A DNA stretch of 10,065 nt from Streptomyces sp. NRRL F-5727 (GCF_000719555.1 NZ_JOGX01000117.1:1-10065), one strand, 5' to 3'; numbered from the stretch's first letter, positions 1 through 6,902 are shown. Notes: generated from the letters alone by a model not told the origin. A program made the numbers and translations.

Positions 1-3
1 CCC

Positions 4-777
4 ATGAACCGTCCCGAGTCCACCCCCGCCCCGGCCGTCGTCCCCGCCCCCGCCCCCGGAGAGCGCCGCCTCACCGTCGCCGTCTCCCCCGAGGTCGCCG
101 CCCGCTACCCGCAGTGCCGCACCGTCTACCTGGTCGCGCGGGGCGTCAAGAACGGGGAGCCGTGGCCGCGGACTGAGGAGGCGCTCGGCGCCCTGGAGGA
201 GGACGTGCGCGAGGGGCGGCTGACCCCGGCGGACGAGGACCATCCGGTGATCGGCGCCTGGCACGGGCTGCTGCGCTCCTTCGGCACCAACCCCCGGCGG
301 GCCCGCCCCAGCATCGACGCGCTGAGCCGCCGGCTGCGCACCTCGGGACGGCTCCCCCGCGTCTCGCCGCTCGTCGACACCTGCAACGTGGTGTCGCTGC
401 GCCACCTGGTGCCGACCGGCGGCTTCGACCTGGCCGCCTTCCGCACCGGGATGGAGCTGCGGCTCGCCCGACCCGGCGACGTGTACGTGCCGCTGGGCGA
501 GCCGGACGTGACCGAGACGCCCCGCGAGGGCGAGGTCGTCTACGCGGACGGGAACCAGGTCGTCACGCGGCACTGGAACCACCGGGACTCCGACGTCACC
601 AAGGTGACCGGCGCGACCCGCGACGCGGTGCTCCTCCTGGAGGGGATCGCTCCCGTCGTGCCGGAGGAGCGATTGCTGGCGGCCCGGCGGGAGCTGGCCG
701 AGCTGCTGGCGCCGCACGCGGAGGAGATCGCCTTCCACGACGCCGAGGACGGCCGGACGTTCGAGATCGTCCCATGA
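4..777 (+). CDS. B3/B4 tRNA-binding/editing-like domain protein
   Basis: 257-aa cytosolic protein that I recognise as a stand-alone B3/B4 domain protein, related to the editing region of the phenylalanyl-tRNA synthetase beta subunit. Family hallmarks are the segment around residues 99-134 (RARPSIDALSRR, then SPLVDTCNVVSLRH) and GEVVYADGNQVVTRHWNHRD at 176-195. Members are thought to act on mischarged tRNA or amino-acid adducts, but the substrate is unknown. The first 20 residues are Pro/Ala-rich and poorly conserved. The ATG lies 3 nt from the window edge, so no ribosome binding site can be checked and the true start could be upstream or at a later codon. The stop overlaps the start of the MocR-type gene by ATGA, implying co-transcription and coupled translation. 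No catalytic residue can be assigned from sequence alone. Confidence 0.85.
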   Translation: MNRPESTPAPAVVPAPAPGERRLTVAVSPEVAARYPQCRTVYLVARGVKNGEPWPRTEEALGALEEDVREGRLTPADEDHPVIGAWHGLLRSFGTNPRRARPSIDALSRRLRTSGRLPRVSPLVDTCNVVSLRHLVPTGGFDLAAFRTGMELRLARPGDVYVPLGEPDVTETPREGEVVYADGNQVVTRHWNHRDSDVTKVTGATRDAVLLLEGIAPVVPEERLLAARRELAELLAPHAEEIAFHDAEDGRTFEIVP

Positions 778-2189
778 CCGCGGAGTCCCGGGTCCGGTCG
801 CTCGACCTCCAGCTGGACGTCAAGCTCCCCCACCGGCGGGGCCGCAGCGACCAGTTGACCACGGCGCTGCGCAAGGCCATCGAGAGCGGGCGGCTGCCGC
901 CGGGCGCCCGGCTGCCGTCCACCCGCGGCGTCGCGTCCGACCTCGGGCTGGCCCGCGGCACGGTCATCAGCGCCTACCACCGGCTGGTCGCCGAAGGGCT
1001 CCTGGAGACGGCGCACGGCTCCGGCACGCGGGTCGCCGCGGACCCGCCGCGCGTCCTCGCGTCCGCCCGGCGCCAGGCGGCGGCCGGACCGGGCGCCGCC
1101 TGGCGCTGGGACCTGCGGCCGGGCCTGCCGGACATCACCCTGTTCCCGCGCGGCGCCTGGGCGCGGGCCACCCAGCGGGTCCTCACGGAGGCGCCGGCCG
1201 GGGCCCTCGACTACGGCGACCCGCGCGGGCAGCCCGAGTTGCGCCGCGCCCTCGCCGACTATCTCGGCCGCACCCGGGGGGTGGTGACCCATCCGGACCG
1301 GATCATCGTCTGTCACGGCTTCACCCAGGCCCTCGGGCTCGTCGCGGGCGTCCTGGCCGAGCAGGGCGTCGGCACGGTGTCGGTGGAGGACCCCTGCTAT
1401 CCGCTGTTCCGCGAGGTCGTGCGGCTCGCGGGGCTCCGGGCCCACCCGGTGGGCGTGGACGAGCGGGGGCTGCTGCCGTCGAGGCTGCGGGGCGGGGCCG
1501 TCGTCGTGACCCCGATCCACCAGTACCCGCTCGGCGCGGCCCTCGCCGGGGACCGCCGCCGGGAGCTGGTGGCCTGGGCGGAGAAGGCCGGTGCCGTGAT
1601 CGTCGAGGACGACTACGACGGCGAGTTCCAGTACGGCCGGCGGCGGGTGGGCGCGCTCCAGGCGCTGGCGCCGCACCGCGTCCTGTACGCGGGGACGACG
1701 AGCAAGACGCTGGCGCCCGGGCTGCGCCTCGCCTGGCTCGCCGTGCCGCCCGAGTGGGTGGAGCCGATCACCGCGGCGAAGCGGATCGCGGACCAGCACT
1801 CGGCCGCGCTGACCCAGATGGTCTTCACGGACCTGCTGCGGTCGGGGACGTACGACCGGCACATCAGGAAGTGCCGCGACCACTACCGGGAGCGCCGTGA
1901 CCGGCTCGGCGCGATGCTGGCCCGCGAGGCGCCGGCGGCCCGCCTGGTGGGCGAGGACGCCGGGCTGCACACCCTCGTGCGGTGGGACGCGGACGGGCCC
2001 GCCGAGCGGGAGGTGCTGCTCGCCGCCCGGCGGGAGTCGCTGGCGGTGACGGGGCTGAGCGCCTACTGGGGGACGACCGGTCCGCATCCGCCGGGCCTGG
2101 TCGTCGGCTACGGCTCCCCTCCCCAGCACGGGTACGCGGGGGCCCTGGGGGCGCTGGCCCGTGCGCTCCGGCGCTGTTTCACGGGCTGA
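774..2189 (+). CDS. MocR-family PLP-binding transcriptional regulator (GntR HTH + aminotransferase fold)
   Basis: 471-aa fusion with the usual MocR/PdxR length and order. The N-terminal GntR winged helix spans about residues 26-88 (LPSTRGVASDLGLARGTVIS at 47-66), then a linker, then a fold-type I aminotransferase domain from about 110 to the end. PLP-site motifs are visible: EDPCYP at 205-210, TPIHQYP at 246-252, VEDDYDGEF at 277-285, and TTSKTLAPGLRLAW at 308-321, where K311 should form the Schiff base. Members usually bind PLP or an external aldimine with an amino compound and act as regulators rather than as free transaminases. The start is fixed by the 4-nt overlap with the B3/B4 gene. 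It probably regulates its own operon; it might also be a true aminotransferase. The 3' end lies inside a 36-bp tandem duplication. Confidence 0.92.
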   Translation: MTAESRVRSLDLQLDVKLPHRRGRSDQLTTALRKAIESGRLPPGARLPSTRGVASDLGLARGTVISAYHRLVAEGLLETAHGSGTRVAADPPRVLASARRQAAAGPGAAWRWDLRPGLPDITLFPRGAWARATQRVLTEAPAGALDYGDPRGQPELRRALADYLGRTRGVVTHPDRIIVCHGFTQALGLVAGVLAEQGVGTVSVEDPCYPLFREVVRLAGLRAHPVGVDERGLLPSRLRGGAVVVTPIHQYPLGAALAGDRRRELVAWAEKAGAVIVEDDYDGEFQYGRRRVGALQALAPHRVLYAGTTSKTLAPGLRLAWLAVPPEWVEPITAAKRIADQHSAALTQMVFTDLLRSGTYDRHIRKCRDHYRERRDRLGAMLAREAPAARLVGEDAGLHTLVRWDADGPAEREVLLAARRESLAVTGLSAYWGTTGPHPPGLVVGYGSPPQHGYAGALGALARALRRCFTG

Positions 2190-2243
2190 TCCCGTCGGGC
2201 CTCCGCCCGCTGTCTCACGGGCTGATCCCGTCGGTGTCCCGCC
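2172..2243. repeat. 36-bp tandem duplication across the convergent gene ends
   Basis: Two adjacent 36-bp units, 2172-2207 and 2208-2243, match at 31 of 36 positions by eye. The first 27 bp differ only at 2178 versus 2214. The core is TCACGGGCTGATCCCGTCGG at 2179-2198 and 2215-2234. The period is a multiple of three, so the duplication is in frame with both flanking genes. Unit 1 holds the stop of the MocR-type gene and unit 2 the stop of the lyase gene, and each unit carries a second copy of the other gene's last codons and stop. Confidence 0.9.
2181..2231. terminator. Cluster of small hairpins between convergent genes, probable bidirectional terminator
   Basis: Three short perfect stems follow one another: ACGGG/CCCGT around loop CTGAT at 2181-2195, CGGGC/GCCCG around CTCC at 2196-2209, and a second ACGGG/CCCGT at 2217-2231. 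They overlap the stop codons of both convergent genes. No T-tract follows, as is common in Streptomyces. The stems are only 5 bp, so termination strength is uncertain. Confidence 0.45.
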
Positions 2244-3636
2244 GGAGCGAGCGGTCGACCAGGGGTCCGGCGGCGCCGGTGTAGGCGGCGGGGTCGCACA
2301 GGGCGTCGAGCTCCTCGGGGGTGAAGAGGCCCTTGGTCTCCGGGAGTTCGGCGAGCACCCGGGCCAGCGGGGCGGCGTCCCGCTCGGCCTGGGCGGCGGC
2401 CCGGGTCAGCGTCTCCCGGGCCGGCTGCTTGCCGAGGAGGGGCGCGAGCACGGCGCCCAGCCGCTCGGTGACGATCGCGCTGCCGGTGAGGTCGAGGTTG
2501 CGGCGCATGCGGTCGGCGTGGACGGTGAGTCCCTCCGCCAGCTCGACCGCCGTGTGGGCGGCGCCCCCGGTGAGCCGCAGCGCCTCGCGCAGCAGCTGCC
2601 ATTCGGCGTGCCAGGCGCCTCCGGAGCGCTCGTCGTCGGCGAGCAGGCACTGGTGCAGCCCCTGGGCCAGGGCGGGGACCTGGAGGGCGGCGCTGCGGAT
2701 GAGGGTGGCGAGGACGGGATTGCGCTTGTGCGGCATGGCGGAGGAGGCGCCGCGGCCCTCCCCGCCGGGTTCGGCCACCTCGGCGATCTCGGTGCGGGAG
2801 AGCGTCTGCACGTCGAGGGCGATCTTGCCGAGCGCGCCGGCCGTGAGGGCCAGCGCCGCGGCCAGGTCGGCGATCGGGGTGCGCAGGGCGTGCCAGGGCA
2901 GTACGGGGCGGGCGAGTCCGGTCTCGGCGGCGTAGGCGTCGACGAGCCGTTCCAGGTAGGCGGCGGTGTCGACGGGGGCGCCGCCGTCGACACGGGCGAA
3001 CTCCAGGTATCCGGCCAGGGTTCCGGCGGCGCCGCCGAGTGAGAGCGGCAGCCCTTCCCGGTCGAGCCGGGCGAGCCGGGCGTCGGCGTCCAGCAGGAGC
3101 CGGCGCCAGCCGGCCGCCTTGAGGCCGAAGGTGATGGGCACGGCCTGGAGCGCCAGGGTCCGGCCGCTCATGGGGGTGTCGCGGTGGGCGGCGGCGAGGA
3201 CGGCGAGGGCCTCGGCGGTCCGCGCGAGGTCGGCGCGGACGAGCGCCAGGGCCCGCCGGGCGACGAGCATCGCGCCGGTGTCGAAGATGTCCTGGCTGGT
3301 GGAGCCGCGGTGGACGAACTCGGCGGCCGCCGGGTCGTGTTCGGCCACCCGGGCGGTGAGGGCCCGGACCAGGCCGACGACGGGGTTGGCGGTCTCCCGG
3401 GAGGCGACCGCCAGGTGCCGTAGGTCGAAGCCGTCCACCCGTGCCGCGGCGGTGATCGTGGCGGCCGCGGCGGCGGGCACCGTACCGAGGGACGCCTGGG
3501 CGCGGACGAGGGCGGCCTCCGCGTCGAGCATGGCCTGGAGCCAGGCGCGGTCGTCGACGGCGGCCTCGACGGGGGTGCCGGCCCGGACGGGCGAGAGCAG
3601 TCCGGTGTCGAGGGGGTCTGCGTGACGGTCCGTCAT
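2215..3636 (-). CDS. Fumarase/aspartase-superfamily lyase, PcaB-like; candidate nitrosuccinate lyase (CreD-type)
   Basis: 473-aa lyase of normal length for the adenylosuccinate lyase/3-carboxymuconate cycloisomerase branch. Superfamily signatures are present in order: HRGSTSQDIFDTG at 109-121, GRTLALQAVPITFGLKAAGW at 158-177, and GEGRGASSAMPHKRNP at 292-307, with the catalytic-loop serines S298/S299 and substrate-binding K304 and N306. Family enzymes split a C-N or C-C bond by beta-elimination, usually releasing fumarate, and work as cytosolic homotetramers. Sequence alone would suggest PcaB, but there are no pca genes here. The gene is instead coupled by ATGA to a large FAD/NAD(P)-binding protein. 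That pairing is characteristic of CreD/CreE and FzmL/FzmM, where the lyase converts nitrosuccinate to nitrous acid plus fumarate. The start is supported by GGAGGT 6 nt upstream. The lyase class is certain; the substrate is inferred. Confidence 0.9.
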   Translation of the reverse strand: MTDRHADPLDTGLLSPVRAGTPVEAAVDDRAWLQAMLDAEAALVRAQASLGTVPAAAAATITAAARVDGFDLRHLAVASRETANPVVGLVRALTARVAEHDPAAAEFVHRGSTSQDIFDTGAMLVARRALALVRADLARTAEALAVLAAAHRDTPMSGRTLALQAVPITFGLKAAGWRRLLLDADARLARLDREGLPLSLGGAAGTLAGYLEFARVDGGAPVDTAAYLERLVDAYAAETGLARPVLPWHALRTPIADLAAALALTAGALGKIALDVQTLSRTEIAEVAEPGGEGRGASSAMPHKRNPVLATLIRSAALQVPALAQGLHQCLLADDERSGGAWHAEWQLLREALRLTGGAAHTAVELAEGLTVHADRMRRNLDLTGSAIVTERLGAVLAPLLGKQPARETLTRAAAQAERDAAPLARVLAELPETKGLFTPEELDALCDPAAYTGAAGPLVDRSLRRDTDGISP

Positions 3637-5597
3637 GAGGCCACCTCCATGCGGCCGGTGTCGGCGGCCGGGCGGTCCGTCCGCGCGGCGAGCGCCAGGA
3701 CGGCGCGCGCGAGGGCGTCGGCGTCGCCCAGGCTGACCGAGTCGACGCCCGGGCGGGCGGCGGCGGCCGTGACCCAGTGGGCGCCTTCGGTCGGGACGCC
3801 GGTGGCGAACCGTCGGGGGTGGGGCCGGTTCCGGGCGTCGACGACGTGGCCGGGGCGTCCCGTCACGGCGAGGCCGCCCGTCTCGTGGCGGGTGCCGCCG
3901 CCGCTCTCGACGCGGTACGGGGCGGCCTGGCCGTCCTCCAGCATGGCGCGCATCAGCGGGTCTGCGGTGCGCAGCAGGTCGGGGGCGGGCAGCCGGGCCT
4001 CGATCAGCACCCTCGTGCGGACGGGCGGGGCGGGGACGTCGCTCGCGGTGCAGACGAACGCCGGGTCGCCGCCGTCCACGTGGACGCGGGCGCCGGGGCC
4101 CGTGACGTACAGGATCCCGGCCTCGACGAGGGCCCGCATCTGCTCGATGCGGAAGGCGGGCGGGCCGATGGAGAGGTGGGCGTTGAGGGGGGTGTACCAG
4201 CCGTCCAGTTCGTCCCGGTGGGAGTCGGCGTCGAGGCCGCCGTGGTCGACGGCGAGCCGGACCTCGTTGCGCAGGTCGCGCAGGACGTCGAGGGCGGCCT
4301 TGACGGGGTCGCCGACGTTGCCGCCCCTGGCCCGGCGGACGTCCTCGTCCAGGTGGTCGAGGAGCCAGGCGGTGAAGTCGGCGTGGTCGCGGAAGGCGCG
4401 TCCCGCGCAGGGGTCGGCCTGCCGCTCCCACTGCCAGCGGTCGGCCTCCGGGACGCCGAAGGCGTCGAGGATCTCGACGCGGTGGTCGGCGCGTTCGGCG
4501 GCGAGGTACAGCTCGGTGAACGCCTCCCGGTCGGCGCCGCGCCCCCGGCGGTCGAGCAGGGTGCCGTAGTAGACGGACTCGGTCTCGCGGGCGATCAGGG
4601 GCCACACGTCCGTGCCGAAGGAGAGCCCGTCCCCGTGCCGGGAGCGCAGGCGCAGGGCCGCGACGCGCTCCGCGGTGAACAGCCGGGGGTGGTGCCGGCC
4701 GTCCACGCCCTTCTGGTTCTCGCCGCGCGCCTGGTAGGGCACGCCGCGCCGGGAGGTGGCGTACAGCCGCGGCTCACGGCCCGAGGCGAGGTACACGAGC
4801 CGTCCCCGCCGGCGTTCGAAGCGGCCTCCGCGGCCGCTGGTGAGGAGGGCCATGTGGTCGAAGAAGCTGAGGCCGAGGCCGCGCAGCAGCACGGGTTCGC
4901 CGGGGGCCAGGGCGTCGTGGTCCAGGTCGGCCGGGTTGGCCGGGGGCACGTACAGCAGGCCGTGCGCCTCGGCCTGCGCGGCGAGGCGGCTCTCCTGGTC
5001 GTCGGGGCGGGCGGGCACGTGCCCCTGGGCGAGGACGACGGCGTCCAGTCCCTCGATCACCCGTCCGTTCTCCAGGAACACGGTCTGCTCGCCGCCGGGC
5101 GTCGTCTCGTGGATCCGCACCGCCCGGGTGGCATGGGCGGTGACCGTGACGTGCGGCGGGGCGGACAGGCAGACGCGGGCCCACATGGCGCGCAGGTAAT
5201 CGCCGAAGAACGCCCGGGTGGGATAGCTGTCCGCGGTCAGCCGGGAGGCTTCGGAAAAGGCTTCCCCGCCCATGAGGGCCTTCTTCTCCGCGGAATTCTC
5301 GCGGACGATTTCCCGGGCCCATTCGAAGAGGCTGGGCCCGGGTTCGACGGGCCCGTCGAGGGTGACCGTGTCGTCGGTGAACACGGTGATCTGCGAGGCC
5401 ACGGTGTTCATCAGGAGTTCCCGGGACTGGTCCGTGCGCCAGACCGCGCCCGCGCCCATCGGCCAGGGGTCGACGAGGTGGATGTCCACCTCCGGACCGC
5501 CTTTCCTCTCACGGGCGTTGGCGCAGAGTCTCTCGAGCACGGAGAGCCCTCGGGGTCCGACACCGATGACGCAGACCGACAGTGGATTTTCTGGCAC
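3633..5597 (-). CDS. FAD/NAD(P)-binding monooxygenase-like protein; candidate aspartate N-oxygenase (CreE-type)
   Basis: 654-aa protein with an N-terminal FAD-binding Rossmann motif, VCVIGVGPRGLSVLERL at 8-24. A second nucleotide-binding-like motif, LLRGLGLSFFD, lies at 237-247, and VVLAQGH at 187-193 resembles the ATG-type motif of N-hydroxylating monooxygenases. This fits the FAD-NAD(P)-binding family Pfam13454. It is probably soluble; I see no signal peptide or membrane helix. I chose the GTG at 5597 because AGGAG lies 9 nt upstream and the Rossmann strand follows at once. The open frame runs on to 5963, but that part overlaps the LacI gene and has non-coding composition. Its partner lyase points to the ANS pathway, where CreE/FzmM use O2 and NADPH to oxidise L-aspartate to nitrosuccinate. 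The flavoprotein class is secure; the aspartate substrate is inferred. Confidence 0.88.
   Translation of the reverse strand: MPENPLSVCVIGVGPRGLSVLERLCANARERKGGPEVDIHLVDPWPMGAGAVWRTDQSRELLMNTVASQITVFTDDTVTLDGPVEPGPSLFEWAREIVRENSAEKKALMGGEAFSEASRLTADSYPTRAFFGDYLRAMWARVCLSAPPHVTVTAHATRAVRIHETTPGGEQTVFLENGRVIEGLDAVVLAQGHVPARPDDQESRLAAQAEAHGLLYVPPANPADLDHDALAPGEPVLLRGLGLSFFDHMALLTSGRGGRFERRRGRLVYLASGREPRLYATSRRGVPYQARGENQKGVDGRHHPRLFTAERVAALRLRSRHGDGLSFGTDVWPLIARETESVYYGTLLDRRGRGADREAFTELYLAAERADHRVEILDAFGVPEADRWQWERQADPCAGRAFRDHADFTAWLLDHLDEDVRRARGGNVGDPVKAALDVLRDLRNEVRLAVDHGGLDADSHRDELDGWYTPLNAHLSIGPPAFRIEQMRALVEAGILYVTGPGARVHVDGGDPAFVCTASDVPAPPVRTRVLIEARLPAPDLLRTADPLMRAMLEDGQAAPYRVESGGGTRHETGGLAVTGRPGHVVDARNRPHPRRFATGVPTEGAHWVTAAAARPGVDSVSLGDADALARAVLALAARTDRPAADTGRMEVAS
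3643..3648 (-). promoter_or_regulatory. Ribosome binding site of the lyase gene
   Basis: GGAGGT on the minus strand, 6 nt before the ATG at 3636-3634 and inside the last codons of the upstream FAD gene. It fixes the lyase start and suggests that the lyase can be initiated strongly as well as coupled to upstream translation. Confidence 0.85.
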
Positions 5598-5606
5598 GTT
5601 TTCCAG

Positions 5607-5611
5607 CTCCT
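5607..5611 (-). promoter_or_regulatory. Ribosome binding site deciding the GTG start of the FAD gene
   Basis: AGGAG on the minus strand, 9 nt before the GTG at 5597-5595. It supports this start over any upstream in-frame start, all of which would add residues unlike the family. Confidence 0.75.
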
Positions 5612-5628
5612 GCCGTGAAGGTCGACCC

Positions 5629-5646
5629 GGAAGCGTTGACGTTTCC
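5629..5646. promoter_or_regulatory. Candidate LacI-type operator upstream of the FAD-lyase operon
   Basis: GGAAGCGTTGACGTTTCC is an imperfect 18-bp palindrome in which 14 of 18 positions are symmetric (GGAA, CGT, ACG, TTCC). This resembles the GAAA-CG-TTTC style of LacI-family operators. It lies 31-49 bp upstream of the GTG start. A TACCGT hexamer at 5654-5649 on the minus strand could be a -10 element that would place transcription start within the palindrome, but its -35 (TTCGAC, 15-bp spacer) is weak. Assignment to the divergent LacI protein is inferred. Confidence 0.45.
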
Positions 5647-5756
5647 CGACGGTAGGTGAATGCGCGGCCGTCGAATGGACCACCTGTCGGCGGTCTCGCT
5701 GAACCACTCCGAAGCACGACACCGGCACGAAACCAATGACGACTATCATCGACAAC

Positions 5757-5771
5757 CTCGCTCAAGGCGAG
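5757..5771. promoter_or_regulatory. Inverted repeat in the divergent promoter region
   Basis: CTCGC-TCAAG-GCGAG, a perfect 5-bp arm repeat about midway between the two divergent genes. It could be a regulator site or chance symmetry in GC-rich DNA. Nothing else in the stretch identifies the binding protein. Confidence 0.25.
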
Positions 5772-5784
5772 ACAAGTCCACAAG

Positions 5785-5820
5785 GTCCCGCAAAAGGGAC
5801 GGAAAAGGTAAGATTGCACA
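5785..5820 (+). promoter_or_regulatory. Possible promoter and operator of the LacI-type gene
   Basis: A TAAGAT hexamer at 5809-5814 fits a -10 element, giving a leader of about 45 nt before the ATG at 5866. The matching -35 region is poor and coincides with an inverted repeat, GTCCC-GCAAAA-GGGAC (5785-5800), which could be an autoregulatory operator. A second repeat, GCACA (5816-5820) with TGTGC (5833-5837), lies just downstream. The region is clearly less GC-rich than the genes around it. Confidence 0.3.
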
Positions 5821-5865
5821 TTTTCGATGCCCTGTGCGTCTGTGTTTCCGGATGGATGAGAGTGA

Positions 5866-6873
5866 ATGAGAGAAAGTGAAGTCGCCCGGCCGGTGACCGC
5901 CGCCGACGTCGCCCGGGTCGCGGGGGTCTCCCAGTCCACCGTCTCCCTCGTGCTCAACGGCAAGTGGCAGGGCCGGGTCCGGGAGGAGACCGCGCTCCGC
6001 GTGCGGGTGGCCTCCGACAGCCTCGGCTACCGCGTCAACCAGGCCGCCCGCACCCTGCGCCTGGGCGGCACCGGCACGGTCCTGCTGGTCGTACCCACCC
6101 TGGAGAACCCGGTGTTCGCGGCGGTGCACGCGGGGGCCGCCCGCGCCGGGGCCGAACACGGCCTCGGCGTCGTGGTCTTCCCGCTCGGCTCCGAGGACGA
6201 CCGCGGGCCGTTCCCCGTCCCCAAGCAGTCGATCGACGGAGTCCTGGCCTGCTCGATGCCGGCGGCGGACGTCGCCGGGCTCTCCACCGGCCTGCCGCTG
6301 GTGGTCCTCGACGACACCCCGCACGGCCCCGCCCCGACCGTCGCCATGGACGTCGGCGACGGCATGGCCCAGGCCCTGGCCCATCTCGTCGCCCTGGGCC
6401 ACCGCCGCATCCTCCACGCCCGGGCCACCCGTCCCACCTGGACGTTCTGCCGGCGCGCGGAGGTCCTGGAGGAGACGCTCCTCGGCCACCCCGAGGTGGA
6501 GAAGATGGACGTCCCCGTCACCTTCAGCCCCCTGGAGGTCCGCGACCGGGTGACCCGGGCGCTCACCGGCGTCTTCGCGCCGACCGCCGTCGTCTGCGAC
6601 GACGACAACATCGCCACCGGGGTCTGCCACGCGGCCCGCGCGCTGGGCCTGACCGTCGGCCAGGACCTGTCCGTCGTGGGCTTCAACGACCTCCCGGTCG
6701 CCTCCCTCCTCGCCCCCGCCCTCACCACGGTGCGCCTCCCGGTCACCGACCTGGGCTTCCGGGGCGTCGAGATGTTCATGGCCGTGGCCGCGGGCGAGAA
6801 CCCCGCACCCGTGGTGCTCCCGACGGAACTCGTCGTACGGGAGTCGACCGCGCCGCCGCGACCGACCGCGTAA
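5866..6873 (+). CDS. LacI-family transcriptional regulator
   Basis: 335-aa regulator of normal LacI/GalR length. The N-terminal HTH is at 11-36 (TAADVARVAGVSQSTVSLVL at 11-30), with the hinge-helix segment VNQAARTLR at 57-65. A periplasmic-binding-protein-like effector domain follows from about 68, with PTLENPVF at 77-84, DDDNIATGV at 245-253 and LSVVGFNDLPVASLLAPALT at 268-287. It probably dimerises and releases DNA on binding a small ligand. The ligand cannot be read from sequence; most relatives sense sugars, but the neighbours here are a flavoprotein and a lyase. The ATG at 5866 has only a weak upstream purine tract (GATGAGAGTGA); a GTG at codon 10 is an alternative. The gene is divergent from the FAD-lyase operon across 268 bp, which suggests control of that operon and of itself. 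Confidence 0.93.
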   Translation: MRESEVARPVTAADVARVAGVSQSTVSLVLNGKWQGRVREETALRVRVASDSLGYRVNQAARTLRLGGTGTVLLVVPTLENPVFAAVHAGAARAGAEHGLGVVVFPLGSEDDRGPFPVPKQSIDGVLACSMPAADVAGLSTGLPLVVLDDTPHGPAPTVAMDVGDGMAQALAHLVALGHRRILHARATRPTWTFCRRAEVLEETLLGHPEVEKMDVPVTFSPLEVRDRVTRALTGVFAPTAVVCDDDNIATGVCHAARALGLTVGQDLSVVGFNDLPVASLLAPALTTVRLPVTDLGFRGVEMFMAVAAGENPAPVVLPTELVVRESTAPPRPTA

Positions 6874-6886
6874 CGCCCTCCCGGCA

Positions 6887-6902
6887 TCCGGCAGCGGCCG
6901 GA
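6887..6902 (+). terminator. Hairpin after the LacI-type gene
   Basis: TCCGGC-AGCG-GCCGGA is a perfect 6-bp stem with a 4-nt loop, starting 13 nt after the TAA stop. No T-tract follows, which is usual for Streptomyces terminators. Confidence 0.5.

Noticed and set aside
540..2129. Long minus-strand open frame opposite the MocR-type gene
   Set aside because: Stop codons are rare in GC-rich DNA; the translation is low-complexity Arg/Pro/Gly and matches no family, whereas the plus strand encodes clear MocR motifs.
2215..3636. Calling the lyase PcaB (3-carboxy-cis,cis-muconate cycloisomerase) of the beta-ketoadipate pathway
   Set aside because: No other pca genes are present, and the coupled flavoprotein fits an ANS-type pair better. 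PcaB-like function is kept only as an alternative.
3637..4605. Open minus-strand frame continuous with the lyase, suggesting a much longer protein
   Set aside because: It reads as Arg/Pro-rich translation antisense in frame to the FAD gene. The RBS and ATGA overlap fix the lyase start at 3636.
3777..5618. Long plus-strand open frame opposite the FAD gene
   Set aside because: Gly/Val/Glu-rich shadow translation with no recognisable domain; it lies antisense to a well-supported flavoprotein.
5598..5865. Riboswitch or other structured RNA in the divergent region
   Set aside because: I found only short isolated inverted repeats and none of the conserved cores of riboswitch classes I know.
5598..5963. 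N-terminal extension of the FAD protein through an open minus-strand frame
   Set aside because: It would overlap the LacI gene, has lower GC and irregular third positions, and adds residues unlike the family before a well-placed RBS and GTG.
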